The translations under genes and the position numbers were made by a program. A stretch of DNA of 64,000 nucleotides from an uncultured Alphaproteobacteria bacterium (GTDB taxonomy: Bacteria; Pseudomonadota; Alphaproteobacteria; HIMB59). Every line of letters begins with the position of its first letter. The first letter of the stretch is position 1. The stretch covers positions 62,001-126,000 of the forward strand of contig CACJAI010000001.1 of the NCBI GenBank assembly GCA_902591315.1, in the 5' to 3' direction. A model generated the notes under the pieces. The model made no database searches. It had not been told where the DNA came from and was given only the letters and a program-made list of their open reading frames with translations. Of this stretch, positions 31,661 through 39,863 are shown one piece after another.

Positions 31661-31852
31661 ATGAAAACTATTTTTAAAATTGGTTCCAAAAGTCATACAC
31701 TTAAATATCAAAGAAAAATGTCAGAGGGTGAAGTAAAAAAAATGAAATCCTTTGTTACATCAAAAGGCTTAAAGATAGAAAAAACAGGTAAGTTTAAGAT
31801 AATTGAAGTTAGTGATCATAAAGACTCTAGGACATACAAAATTAATTTATAA
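31661..31852 (+). CDS. Small hypothetical protein (63 aa)
   Basis: Intact ORF, 17 bp before the left island boundary. Confidence 0.4.
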   Translation: MKTIFKIGSKSHTLKYQRKMSEGEVKKMKSFVTSKGLKIEKTGKFKIIEVSDHKDSRTYKINL

Positions 31853-31869
31853 AAATTACAAATTTAATG

Positions 31870-31885
31870 AAAGGGGCGTTCTGTT
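31870..31885. repeat. Direct repeat copy 1 (putative att site)
   Basis: AAAGGGGCGTTCTGTT identical to 33594-33609. Confidence 0.7.
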
Positions 31886-31932
31886 TCCTAACACATCGTC
31901 CCTAAGTCGCAGTATATAACAACTTTTTAAAA

Positions 31933-31954
31933 CTGTATGCAAAAACTGTATGCA
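31933..31954 (+). repeat. CTGTATGCA iterons, left cluster (2 copies: 31933-31941, 31946-31954)
   Basis: Exact 9-mer repeats. Confidence 0.75.
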
Positions 31955-32062
31955 CTAATTTCTCGTTTTTGATGAATTTGCGACTTCTGTTCGCAAAAGT
32001 ATACGGATAGGAAGACTTCAAAGTGGAATAATTGACTTATTTGAGTTAAGAATTATTAAATA

Positions 32063-32995
32063 ATGATTAAAAATTATTTCAGATTAATCTTAGGAAGAAA
32101 ACACACTCATTTTGAAGAGTGTTATAAAAATAATTATATTGGTGTTAGTTTTGGAATAGATAAAGATTTATCTAATGACCTTCCTGAGAATTGGAGAGAT
32201 TTTAATAAAAAATATATTCCATTATATTTAGAAAAAAACCCTGATAAATCTAAAGTGACCGCAGGTCTTGCTTGTGGTGCAATACATACTGTATCTAAAT
32301 CAATCAATATTGGTGATCATGTCATTTGTCCTGATGGCAGTGGTAAATATTACGTTGGCGTAGTTAAGAGTGAATATGTTTATAAACCAGATAGACCTCT
32401 ATTTCATTGTAGAGAAGTAGAATGGTTGAGAACATCTATTAATCGTTCTGATATGTCACAAGAGTTACAAAATTCTACTGGTTCAATTGGCACAATTTCA
32501 AACATCACAAAATATTCTAATGAATTACAAAACTTTATCTCTGATAATAATCAAAATGATGTTTTAACATCAATTGATAAAAATATAGAGGATCCATCAA
32601 TGTTTGCTCTTGAGCGTCATTTGGAAGATTTCTTAATTGCAAACTGGAAACAAACAGAAATTGCTCAAAATTATGACATTTATGAAGATGATGAATTATT
32701 TGGTCAGCAATTTCCTACTGATACAGGTCCAATTGATATACTTGCGATTAGTAAAGATAAAAAAGAACTTTTAGTTATTGAATTAAAAAAAGGTAGAGCA
32801 AGTGACAGTGTTGTTGGTCAAATACAAAGATACATGGGATATATTAAAAGTGAATTTCTGGAATCTGATCAAAAAGTTCGAGGTATAATTATTGCTTTAG
32901 AAGAAGACTTAAAACTAAAGAGAGCATTGTCAGTAACCAACGATATTGAGTTCTATAGATATAAAATTAATTTTGAATTAATAAATTCGAAATGA
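32063..32995 (+). CDS. Putative modification-dependent endonuclease: N-terminal EVE/PUA-like region plus C-terminal PD-(D/E)XK (NucS/DUF91-like) nuclease
   Basis: INIGDHVICPDGSGKYYVGVVKSEYVY…HCREVEWL; FPTDTGPIDILAISKDKKELLVIELKKGRASDSVVGQIQRYMGYIK. Confidence 0.65.
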   Translation: MIKNYFRLILGRKHTHFEECYKNNYIGVSFGIDKDLSNDLPENWRDFNKKYIPLYLEKNPDKSKVTAGLACGAIHTVSKSINIGDHVICPDGSGKYYVGVVKSEYVYKPDRPLFHCREVEWLRTSINRSDMSQELQNSTGSIGTISNITKYSNELQNFISDNNQNDVLTSIDKNIEDPSMFALERHLEDFLIANWKQTEIAQNYDIYEDDELFGQQFPTDTGPIDILAISKDKKELLVIELKKGRASDSVVGQIQRYMGYIKSEFLESDQKVRGIIIALEEDLKLKRALSVTNDIEFYRYKINFELINSK

Positions 32996-33429
32996 AAATC
33001 CTACTCACACTCTTCGTTTTGTTGTATTCGTCTTCGGTGTTTTCAAAAGATGTTGCTTTTGTATATAATTCTTACACATCAGCAGAATGGGTTTATTTTA
33101 CCAAAAATGCATCACCCGCTGCAGAATGGATATATTTTACTAGAAATGCATCACCCGCAGCGAACTGGATTTATGTTACTTCAAATTGTTCTTATGCAGA
33201 CATAGAAGTTGTTACAGGTAGTCCTACTTATGCAGAATGGGTTTATTTTAAAAAAATTGCATCACATGCAGCAGAATGGATATATTTAACTAGAAATGCA
33301 TCACCCGCAGCAGACTGGATTTATGTTACGAATTCTTCATCAAATTCTGATTATACAATTTGTTTTCCAAGTTCTTTTGAATATTCGGAGAAACATATAG
33401 CAGCAATTTATGTTCTATATTTAAAATAG
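32992..33429 (+). CDS. Secreted short-tandem-repeat protein
   Basis: Signal peptide MKILLTLFVLLYSSSVFS then repeats AEWVYFTKNASPA/AEWIYFTRNASPA/ANWIYVTSNCSYAD; overlaps the upstream gene by 4 bp (ATGA). Confidence 0.65.
   Translation: MKILLTLFVLLYSSSVFSKDVAFVYNSYTSAEWVYFTKNASPAAEWIYFTRNASPAANWIYVTSNCSYADIEVVTGSPTYAEWVYFKKIASHAAEWIYLTRNASPAADWIYVTNSSSNSDYTICFPSSFEYSEKHIAAIYVLYLK
33082..33331 (+). repeat. ~100-bp near-identical repeats at 150-bp spacing within the repeat-protein gene
   Basis: GCAGAATGGGTTTATTTTA…GGATTTATGTTAC at 33082 and again at 33232. Confidence 0.85.
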
Positions 33430-33517
33430 AAATTTTTAAAAAGAAAATAAAATGAAAAAACTACTTTAGTTTAACTTTTTATTCTACGTGATTTATCGCC
33501 TAGAATGAAACTTTAGA

Positions 33518-33549
33518 CTGTATGCAAACTGTATGCAAAACTGTATGCA
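33518..33549 (+). repeat. CTGTATGCA iterons, right cluster (3 copies: 33518, 33529, 33541)
   Basis: Exact 9-mer repeats at 11-12 bp spacing. Confidence 0.8.
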
Positions 33550-33593
33550 ACTTGTTTTTCAAAAAGTAAGAGGAAATAAAGGTTAATTAAATA

Positions 33594-33609
33594 AAAGGGG
33601 CGTTCTGTT
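33594..33609. repeat. Direct repeat copy 2 (putative att site, within ssrA terminator hairpin)
   Basis: AAAGGGGCGTTCTGTT identical to 31870-31885. Confidence 0.7.
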
Positions 33610-33850
33610 GCCCGGCCGCCCCAAAGCCGCGCTTACCTAATTAGATTAAGCAGCGAGTGCTAATTCATTATCGTTAGCAATTATTTTAAGTTTCTATGTC
33701 GAAGAAACGCTTACAACGAGCAAAAACTATATCCTTCAGAGCACGTCAAACCTATATCACCCCCATAAAAATTTTTATGGTGGAGGTGTCGGGTACCGCC
33801 CCCGAGTCCGATACACCTATTACATATAGCGTTTATTGCTATAGTTGATA
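33597..33850 (-). ncRNA. ssrA: Circularly permuted two-piece tmRNA (coding piece ~33597-33764, acceptor piece from 33778 to ~33850)
   Basis: Tag ORF GCT AAC GAT AAT GAA TTA GCA CTC GCT GCT TAA = ANDNELALAA* (33646-33678 minus); acceptor GGGGGTG/CACCTCC-A-CCA with G3-U70 pair. The 5' boundary near 33850 is approximate. Confidence 0.93.
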
Positions 33851-33896
33851 AACAACGAAGATAATATAGTCTAATTAATGAATCCTTTAAACACCT

Positions 33897-34823
33897 ATGA
33901 AGAAAAAAATCACTAAAGTGCCAAAATTTAAAGATTTTAAAACTACAAGAGCTACTTCATCTGCTTTAGAAAAAATACTATATAAACAAATCCCAATTTT
34001 AGACCATGGTTTCATAAGGGTTATTGATTACATGGGAACAGATCAGTCAATAGTCCAAGCAGCCAGAGTCTCCTATGGTGAGGGAACAAAAAAATTACGT
34101 GAGGACCGTGGTCTTATTAGATATCTTTTAAGTCACTGGCATACAACTCCGTTTGAGATGTGTGAAATTAAGTTTCATATTAAACTTCCTATTTTTGTTG
34201 CTAGACAATGGATTAGACACAGAACTGCAAATGTAAATGAATACTCTGCGAGATATTCAGTATTAGATAAAGAGTTTTATGTTCCAGAAATGGATCAACT
34301 TGGATCTCAATCCACTACAAACAAGCAAGGTAGATCAAATACTTTAGATAAAAAGTTTGCAAAACAAGCCCAAGATTTAATTCAAAAGAATTCCGAACAA
34401 CTCTATGATGACTACCAAAATTTATTGAATGGTAAGCTTTTGAATAATGATGAATACGTTGAAGGGGAGGGTCTAGCTAGAGAGCTAGCTCGAACAACTC
34501 TTCCATTAAACTATTACACACAATGGTATTGGAAAGTAGACCTTCATAATCTTATGCATTTTTTAAGATTGCGAGCAGATAGCCATGCTCAGTATGAAAT
34601 ACAAATTTATGCTGAAAAAATGGTTGAAATTTTAAAAAAGTGGGTACCCTTAACATACGAAGCTTTTGAAGATTACCGTTCGGACTCTTTCCAACTCTCT
34701 AAAGAGGCTTTGAAAATTGTTAGAGATAAATTAGCGAATAAAAAAATTAAGAAGTCTAATTACAAACTATCTCCAAGAGAGCTTAGAGAATTAGAAGTAA
34801 AGTTTAATATTAAATTATCTTAA
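33897..34823 (+). CDS. thyX: FAD-dependent thymidylate synthase
   Basis: RQWIRHRTANVNEYSARYS motif; LRADSHAQYEIQ. Confidence 0.95.
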   Translation: MKKKITKVPKFKDFKTTRATSSALEKILYKQIPILDHGFIRVIDYMGTDQSIVQAARVSYGEGTKKLREDRGLIRYLLSHWHTTPFEMCEIKFHIKLPIFVARQWIRHRTANVNEYSARYSVLDKEFYVPEMDQLGSQSTTNKQGRSNTLDKKFAKQAQDLIQKNSEQLYDDYQNLLNGKLLNNDEYVEGEGLARELARTTLPLNYYTQWYWKVDLHNLMHFLRLRADSHAQYEIQIYAEKMVEILKKWVPLTYEAFEDYRSDSFQLSKEALKIVRDKLANKKIKKSNYKLSPRELRELEVKFNIKLS

Positions 34824-35566
34824 CTTTGAAATTTTTTTGTAATTGCGTTTGTTATATTTTCAAATTTTAGAGAATAATCATCTTTATAATCAAAACAATA
34901 GGGCTTTCCGTCGTCACAGCTTTTAGGGATATTTAAATTAAAAGGAAGTTCTTCAATTAAATTTATATTTTCTTTGAGTAGTAGAGACTTAGTCTTAGAC
35001 TCACCAAAAATATATTTTTTTTTATTTTGTTCTTCTAAATAAGACATATTTTCAACTACACCAAGTATTGGAACATTTACCTTAATAAACATATTAATTC
35101 CTCTTATTACATCTTTTAAAGAAAGAAGCTGTGGAGTTGTTATAATAAGAGTTCCATTCAGTTTAAGTTTTTGGGACATTGATATTTGTACATCTCCAGT
35201 ACCAGGGGGGAAATCAACAATCAAATAGTCTAAATCACCCCAAATTGTCTTGTTAATGAGCCCATCAAGCCCTTTTGCTAACATTGGTCCTCGCCAAACA
35301 ATTGCTTGTTCTTCATTGACAAGAAAACCTATCGACATTGCCTTTATCCCAAATACTTCAAAGGGTAAAAACTTCCCATCTTCAACTTTAGGTTCCTTAT
35401 CTCCGATGCCGAGTAATGTTGGGACACTAGGTCCATAAATGTCTGCGTCTAAAAGGCCAACTTTGTATCCTTGGTTTGCTAAAGTTATAGCGATATTGCA
35501 AGCTACAGTTGATTTACCAACACCACCTTTACAGCTCGATATTCCAAAACAAGTCTTGATATTCAT
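34820..35566 (-). CDS. Mrp/ApbC-family P-loop ATPase, short form
   Basis: CKGGVGKSTVACNIA; VDFPPGTGDVQISM. Confidence 0.9.
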   Translation of the reverse strand: MNIKTCFGISSCKGGVGKSTVACNIAITLANQGYKVGLLDADIYGPSVPTLLGIGDKEPKVEDGKFLPFEVFGIKAMSIGFLVNEEQAIVWRGPMLAKGLDGLINKTIWGDLDYLIVDFPPGTGDVQISMSQKLKLNGTLIITTPQLLSLKDVIRGINMFIKVNVPILGVVENMSYLEEQNKKKYIFGESKTKSLLLKENINLIEELPFNLNIPKSCDDGKPYCFDYKDDYSLKFENITNAITKKFQS

Positions 35567-35592
35567 ATATTAAACACTACATATAATGTATC

Positions 35593-36690
35593 GTGAACAA
35601 AAACAAATTTAAAATTTTTGCACTTGATGGCCCATGGGGACCTTCATCAGGGAACAATAATAGAGGTTCTGGAGGTTTCTCAGGTGGTAACAATGATTCA
35701 ATTGATGACCTTCTCAAAGATTTAAAAAATAAATACAAAATTAAAATGCCTTTTAAAGGTGGTTTTAAGGGTGTTTCATTTTTAATTTTAATAGCTTTTG
35801 TAATTTGGCTTGCTACTGGTTTTTATAGAGTTGAGCCTGATGAACAAGGAGTTGAACTACTTTTTGGTAAATGGAATGAAAGCACCACAGATCCAGGGCT
35901 CCATTATTTTTTCCCAACACCTATAGGAAAAGTCTTAACACCAAAAGTTGAGGCAATTAGGAAAATTAATGTTGGCTTTAGATCTAATGGTAATTCTACA
36001 AGAGATGTCCTTGAAGAAAGTATGATGCTTACTTCTGATCAAAATATATCTGATTTAGATTATACAGTTCTTTATAGAATTAAAGATGCAGGACAATTTC
36101 TATTTAATCTAAGAGATCCAGAAGAAACTGTAAAAGTTATATCTGAAAGTGTGCTACGAGAGGTCGTTGGTCAAACTAACTTAGAGGGACTACTAACCGT
36201 TTCTAGACAATCCGTTGAGAGAGACTCAAGATCTTTACTACAAGAGCTCTTGGATGAATATGAAGTTGGAATACTAATTCAATCTATACAATTACAAGAC
36301 GTTAACCCTCCAAGAGAGGTCATAGATGCATTTGATGATGTTCAAAAAGCAAGACAGGATAAGGAGAGAACAGTCAACCAAGCAGAGGCTTACAGTAACA
36401 GAATTGTGCCTGAGGCAAGAGGTGAGGCTGAAAAAATACTCCAAGAGGCAGAGGGTTATAAAAATAAATTAATTAAACAAGCTGAAGGTGAGGCAAGTAG
36501 ATTTCTCCAAGTGTTAGACACATATGAGCAATCTAAAGAGACAACCAAAAAAAGAATTTATTTAGAAACATTAAGAGATGTCCTATCAGGATCTAGTAAA
36601 ATAATGATTGATCAGAATTCTGGCAACGGGGTAGTTCCGTATTTGCCTTTAAACGAGTTAAACAAGAACAAGCAGACAGGTAACAACTAA
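35593..36690 (+). CDS. hflK: FtsH protease modulator HflK
   Basis: Gly/Asn-rich N-terminus, GFYRVEPDEQGVELLFGKW; GTG start; hflC downstream. Confidence 0.93.
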   Translation: MNKNKFKIFALDGPWGPSSGNNNRGSGGFSGGNNDSIDDLLKDLKNKYKIKMPFKGGFKGVSFLILIAFVIWLATGFYRVEPDEQGVELLFGKWNESTTDPGLHYFFPTPIGKVLTPKVEAIRKINVGFRSNGNSTRDVLEESMMLTSDQNISDLDYTVLYRIKDAGQFLFNLRDPEETVKVISESVLREVVGQTNLEGLLTVSRQSVERDSRSLLQELLDEYEVGILIQSIQLQDVNPPREVIDAFDDVQKARQDKERTVNQAEAYSNRIVPEARGEAEKILQEAEGYKNKLIKQAEGEASRFLQVLDTYEQSKETTKKRIYLETLRDVLSGSSKIMIDQNSGNGVVPYLPLNELNKNKQTGNN

Positions 36691-37559
36691 TGAAAATGAG
36701 AAACTATATAATTGTTGGACTATCTTTCTTCTTTATCTTGTTTGCATCAGGCTTTTTCTTTGTTGTTGATCAAACAAAACAAGTAATTGTTTTGCAATTT
36801 GGTGAACCGCGTGCTGTGCATCAATCTCCTGGTTTGAAATTTAAACTACCATTTATCCAAAACGTTGTTTACTACGACAGTAGGGTTTTAAACTTAGATC
36901 CTGCTCAAGAAGAGGTAATACTAAGAGACCAAAAGCGTATTGTGGTCGACTCAATAGTTAGATATATGATCAAAGATCCTTTAAAGTTTTTTCAAACAAC
37001 TAGAACAGAGTTAGCCCTTAATGATCGTTTGGGTAGAATCGTAAACTCATCTGTAAGAGGTGTAATAGCTCAGTATCAATTAAATGATTTGTTATCTGAT
37101 GATCGTGATAAAATTATGGCTGAGATTTTTGAAAATGTTCGTGAAGATCAAGATACCTTTGGTATTGAAATTGTTGACCTGAGGTTAAAAAGAACAGAAC
37201 TTACGCCAGAAGTTCAATCTAACGTGTTTGACAGGATGAGAACTGAAAGAGAAAGAGAAGCAAATTTATTAAGAGCGGAAGGTCAAGAGATTTCACAAAA
37301 AATTAAGGCTACTGCAGATAGAGAGAAAATTGAAATTATAGCTGAAGCAGAAAAACAATCTAATATTTTAAAAGGTGAAGGTGAAGCAGCAAGAAACCAA
37401 ATTTTAAATGAGGCTTTTGCAAAAGACCCTGAGTTTTTTGAATTTATTAGATCAATGGAAGCCTATGCAGATACTTTTAAAGACGGAACAACTACCATGG
37501 TTATATCTCCTGATAGTGATTTCTTTGAGTACTTTGAAAATTCTGAGGGCGCCAACTAA
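36690..37559 (+). CDS. hflC: FtsH protease modulator HflC
   Basis: VVDQTKQVIVLQFGEPRAVHQSPGLKFKLPFIQNVVYYDSRVL. Confidence 0.93.
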   Translation: MKMRNYIIVGLSFFFILFASGFFFVVDQTKQVIVLQFGEPRAVHQSPGLKFKLPFIQNVVYYDSRVLNLDPAQEEVILRDQKRIVVDSIVRYMIKDPLKFFQTTRTELALNDRLGRIVNSSVRGVIAQYQLNDLLSDDRDKIMAEIFENVREDQDTFGIEIVDLRLKRTELTPEVQSNVFDRMRTEREREANLLRAEGQEISQKIKATADREKIEIIAEAEKQSNILKGEGEAARNQILNEAFAKDPEFFEFIRSMEAYADTFKDGTTTMVISPDSDFFEYFENSEGAN

Positions 37560-37573
37560 ATATAATTTTTATA

Positions 37574-38962
37574 ATGAAAAGACTTTTTGTTTTATCTCTT
37601 TTCAGTATTTTTCTTACAATCCAGAGTGCTTCGGCACAATTTGAGAGAGGTTATGCAGATTTAGTTGATGAACTTCTACCTTCGGTTGTAAGTATAGCTA
37701 CTAGTCAAACTGTAGAAAGACAAACTAGGCAATTACCTGAATTGCCAGAAGGCCATCCTTTCAATGATATGTTTGATGATTTTTTTGGTAATCAAATGCC
37801 AAAACGTGAAAATCTAACTGGTCTTGGATCAGGCTTCATTATTAGTGATGAAGGTTATGTAGTAACAAATAATCATGTAATAAGCGGTGCAGATCAGATT
37901 ACTGTAATTTTCAATAATGGTATCGATGAAGTTCCTGCAGAACTTGTTGGAACTGACCCTAAAACTGACTTAGCTGTTTTAAAAATTGACCCTTCATCTG
38001 TTGATATACAAAATGTTAATTGGGGAGACTCGGATTTGTCAAGAGTTGGAGATATTGTACTAGCTATTGGTAATCCTCTGGGTTTAGGAGGAACTGTAAC
38101 TTCAGGAATAATATCATCTATAAATAGAGATATAGGCGGTGGCCCTTACGTTGATTTTATACAGACTGATGCACCAATCAATAGAGGTAACTCGGGTGGT
38201 CCTTTATTTAATTTAGATGGAGAGGTAATTGGAATTAATTCAATGATTATCTCTCAAACAGGTGGAAGTGTTGGCTTAGGTTTTTCTATTCCCTCTCAAA
38301 CAGCAAAATTAATTGTTGAACAAATAATCTCATTTGGTCAAGCAAAAAGAGGAAGACTTGGTGTTCAAATTCAAGATTTAACTGAAGAATTTTCTGATAG
38401 TTTAGGCTATGACTCAACGGAGGGAGCATTTGTTGCTTCTGTAGAACCAAATAGTCCTGCTGCGTTATCAAACATTCAAGCTGGAGATATAATAATTGAG
38501 TTTAACAATCAAAAAATCACATCATTTAAAGATTTACCTAAAGTTGTTGCAGAAACTCCAATAGATAGTGAAGTAATTGTTAAAGTTTGGAGAAACGGAG
38601 AAATTATAGATATACAGGTAAAGGTGGGTGAATTAGAAGAGGGCCGCAAACTTGCTAAAAATGATGGAGTTTATATAAAAGATTTAGATATAACTGTTCT
38701 TGAGTTAACAATTGACTCTATAAATTCTTTAGGATTAGACTCAAAAACTTCAGGTATTTTGGTCACAGAAGTAGGAGATAAAAACGAAAATCTTCTAAAG
38801 AATGATGTTATAATCCAAGTATCTAGCGAAAAAATTAAAGATATTAGTTCTTTTGAAACGATCATATCTAAAAGTATTAAGTTGAATAGAGATAAATTGT
38901 TGCTAAGAGTTATTAGAGACGGTAATGAATTTTGGTTAATAAATCCATTCGTTATTGAGTAA
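37574..38962 (+). CDS. DegP/HtrA-family periplasmic serine protease
   Basis: TNNHVISGAD, TDLAVLKI, NRGNSGGPLFN triad; two PDZ-like regions. Confidence 0.94.
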   Translation: MKRLFVLSLFSIFLTIQSASAQFERGYADLVDELLPSVVSIATSQTVERQTRQLPELPEGHPFNDMFDDFFGNQMPKRENLTGLGSGFIISDEGYVVTNNHVISGADQITVIFNNGIDEVPAELVGTDPKTDLAVLKIDPSSVDIQNVNWGDSDLSRVGDIVLAIGNPLGLGGTVTSGIISSINRDIGGGPYVDFIQTDAPINRGNSGGPLFNLDGEVIGINSMIISQTGGSVGLGFSIPSQTAKLIVEQIISFGQAKRGRLGVQIQDLTEEFSDSLGYDSTEGAFVASVEPNSPAALSNIQAGDIIIEFNNQKITSFKDLPKVVAETPIDSEVIVKVWRNGEIIDIQVKVGELEEGRKLAKNDGVYIKDLDITVLELTIDSINSLGLDSKTSGILVTEVGDKNENLLKNDVIIQVSSEKIKDISSFETIISKSIKLNRDKLLLRVIRDGNEFWLINPFVIE

Positions 38963-39863
38963 ATTCCTTTTTGTTGTAGGCCCCACTTGTTCGGGTAAAA
39001 ATGATTACGCATATGAGTTATCAAAATTAATAGACATAGAAGTTATTAATGCTGACAGTATACAAGTATATAAACAACTAAAGATTTTATCAAATAGACC
39101 AACAGAGCAAGAATTAAAGATAGTCCCACATCATCTCTATGGACATGTGAATAATAAAGAATATTCAGTTAATCTTTGGATTAATGAAGTTAAACAAGTA
39201 ATTAAAAATATTCACAGTAGAAATAAAATACCTGTGTTTGTTGGTGGTACTGGTTTTTATATTCAATCACTAATAGAAGGATTATCAGTAATGCCATCAA
39301 TTAGTTACAAATTTAAAAAACAAGCAGAAGATTTATATCTAGACAAGGGCCCAGATCATTGCCTGAATATTTTAGAAAAATATTATAAAGAAAAAATTTT
39401 TCCAAAAGATAAACAAAGATTATTAAGTCGTTTAGCTTTTTGCTTGGAGCATAATGACACAATAGAAAATAATTATGGTAGCAAAGAACCGATCACTCCT
39501 AATTCACTTGTTATTCAAGTTACAAAACCCAAGAAAGATCTTTACGAAAAAGCAGAATTAAGATTTCATCAAATGATAAACAAGGGCGCTTTAGAAGAGG
39601 TTAAATCACTTTATGAAAATAAAAAAATATCAAAAACTCTCTATAAAGCTCATGGTCTGCCAGAATTGCTATCTTGTGTTAGAAATAAATTAAGTTTAGA
39701 TGAGGCTATTTATTTAGGAATTAAAAATACCAAGAGGTATATTAAAAGACAGTTTACATGGTGGAATAACCAAAAATTTAGCCAACTTAATTTGAGAATA
39801 AACTATAAAAAAAGCTTCCCTAAAGATTCAATTGAAAATATAAGTATATACCTAAATGGCTAA
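38955..39863 (+). CDS. miaA: tRNA dimethylallyltransferase
   Basis: VVGPTCSGKNDYAYELSK; INADSIQVYKQLKILSNRPT; TTG start. Confidence 0.92.
   Translation: MSKFLFVVGPTCSGKNDYAYELSKLIDIEVINADSIQVYKQLKILSNRPTEQELKIVPHHLYGHVNNKEYSVNLWINEVKQVIKNIHSRNKIPVFVGGTGFYIQSLIEGLSVMPSISYKFKKQAEDLYLDKGPDHCLNILEKYYKEKIFPKDKQRLLSRLAFCLEHNDTIENNYGSKEPITPNSLVIQVTKPKKDLYEKAELRFHQMINKGALEEVKSLYENKKISKTLYKAHGLPELLSCVRNKLSLDEAIYLGIKNTKRYIKRQFTWWNNQKFSQLNLRINYKKSFPKDSIENISIYLNG

Larger units (their letters stand above)
31870..33609. mobile_element. Candidate integrase-less mini genomic island at ssrA
   Basis: 16-bp direct repeat AAAGGGGCGTTCTGTT at 31870-31885 and 33594-33609, the latter at the tmRNA 3' terminator; CTGTATGCA iterons at both ends; two cargo ORFs. 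Confidence 0.6.

Noticed and set aside
31933-33549. CTGTATGCA copies as a possible CRISPR array
   Set aside because: 9-bp units with 2-4 bp spacing and no spacers or cas genes; better read as iterons.
38671-39024. 117-aa antisense ORF over the degP 3' end/miaA start
   Set aside because: Overlaps two confidently assigned genes; no recognisable domain.
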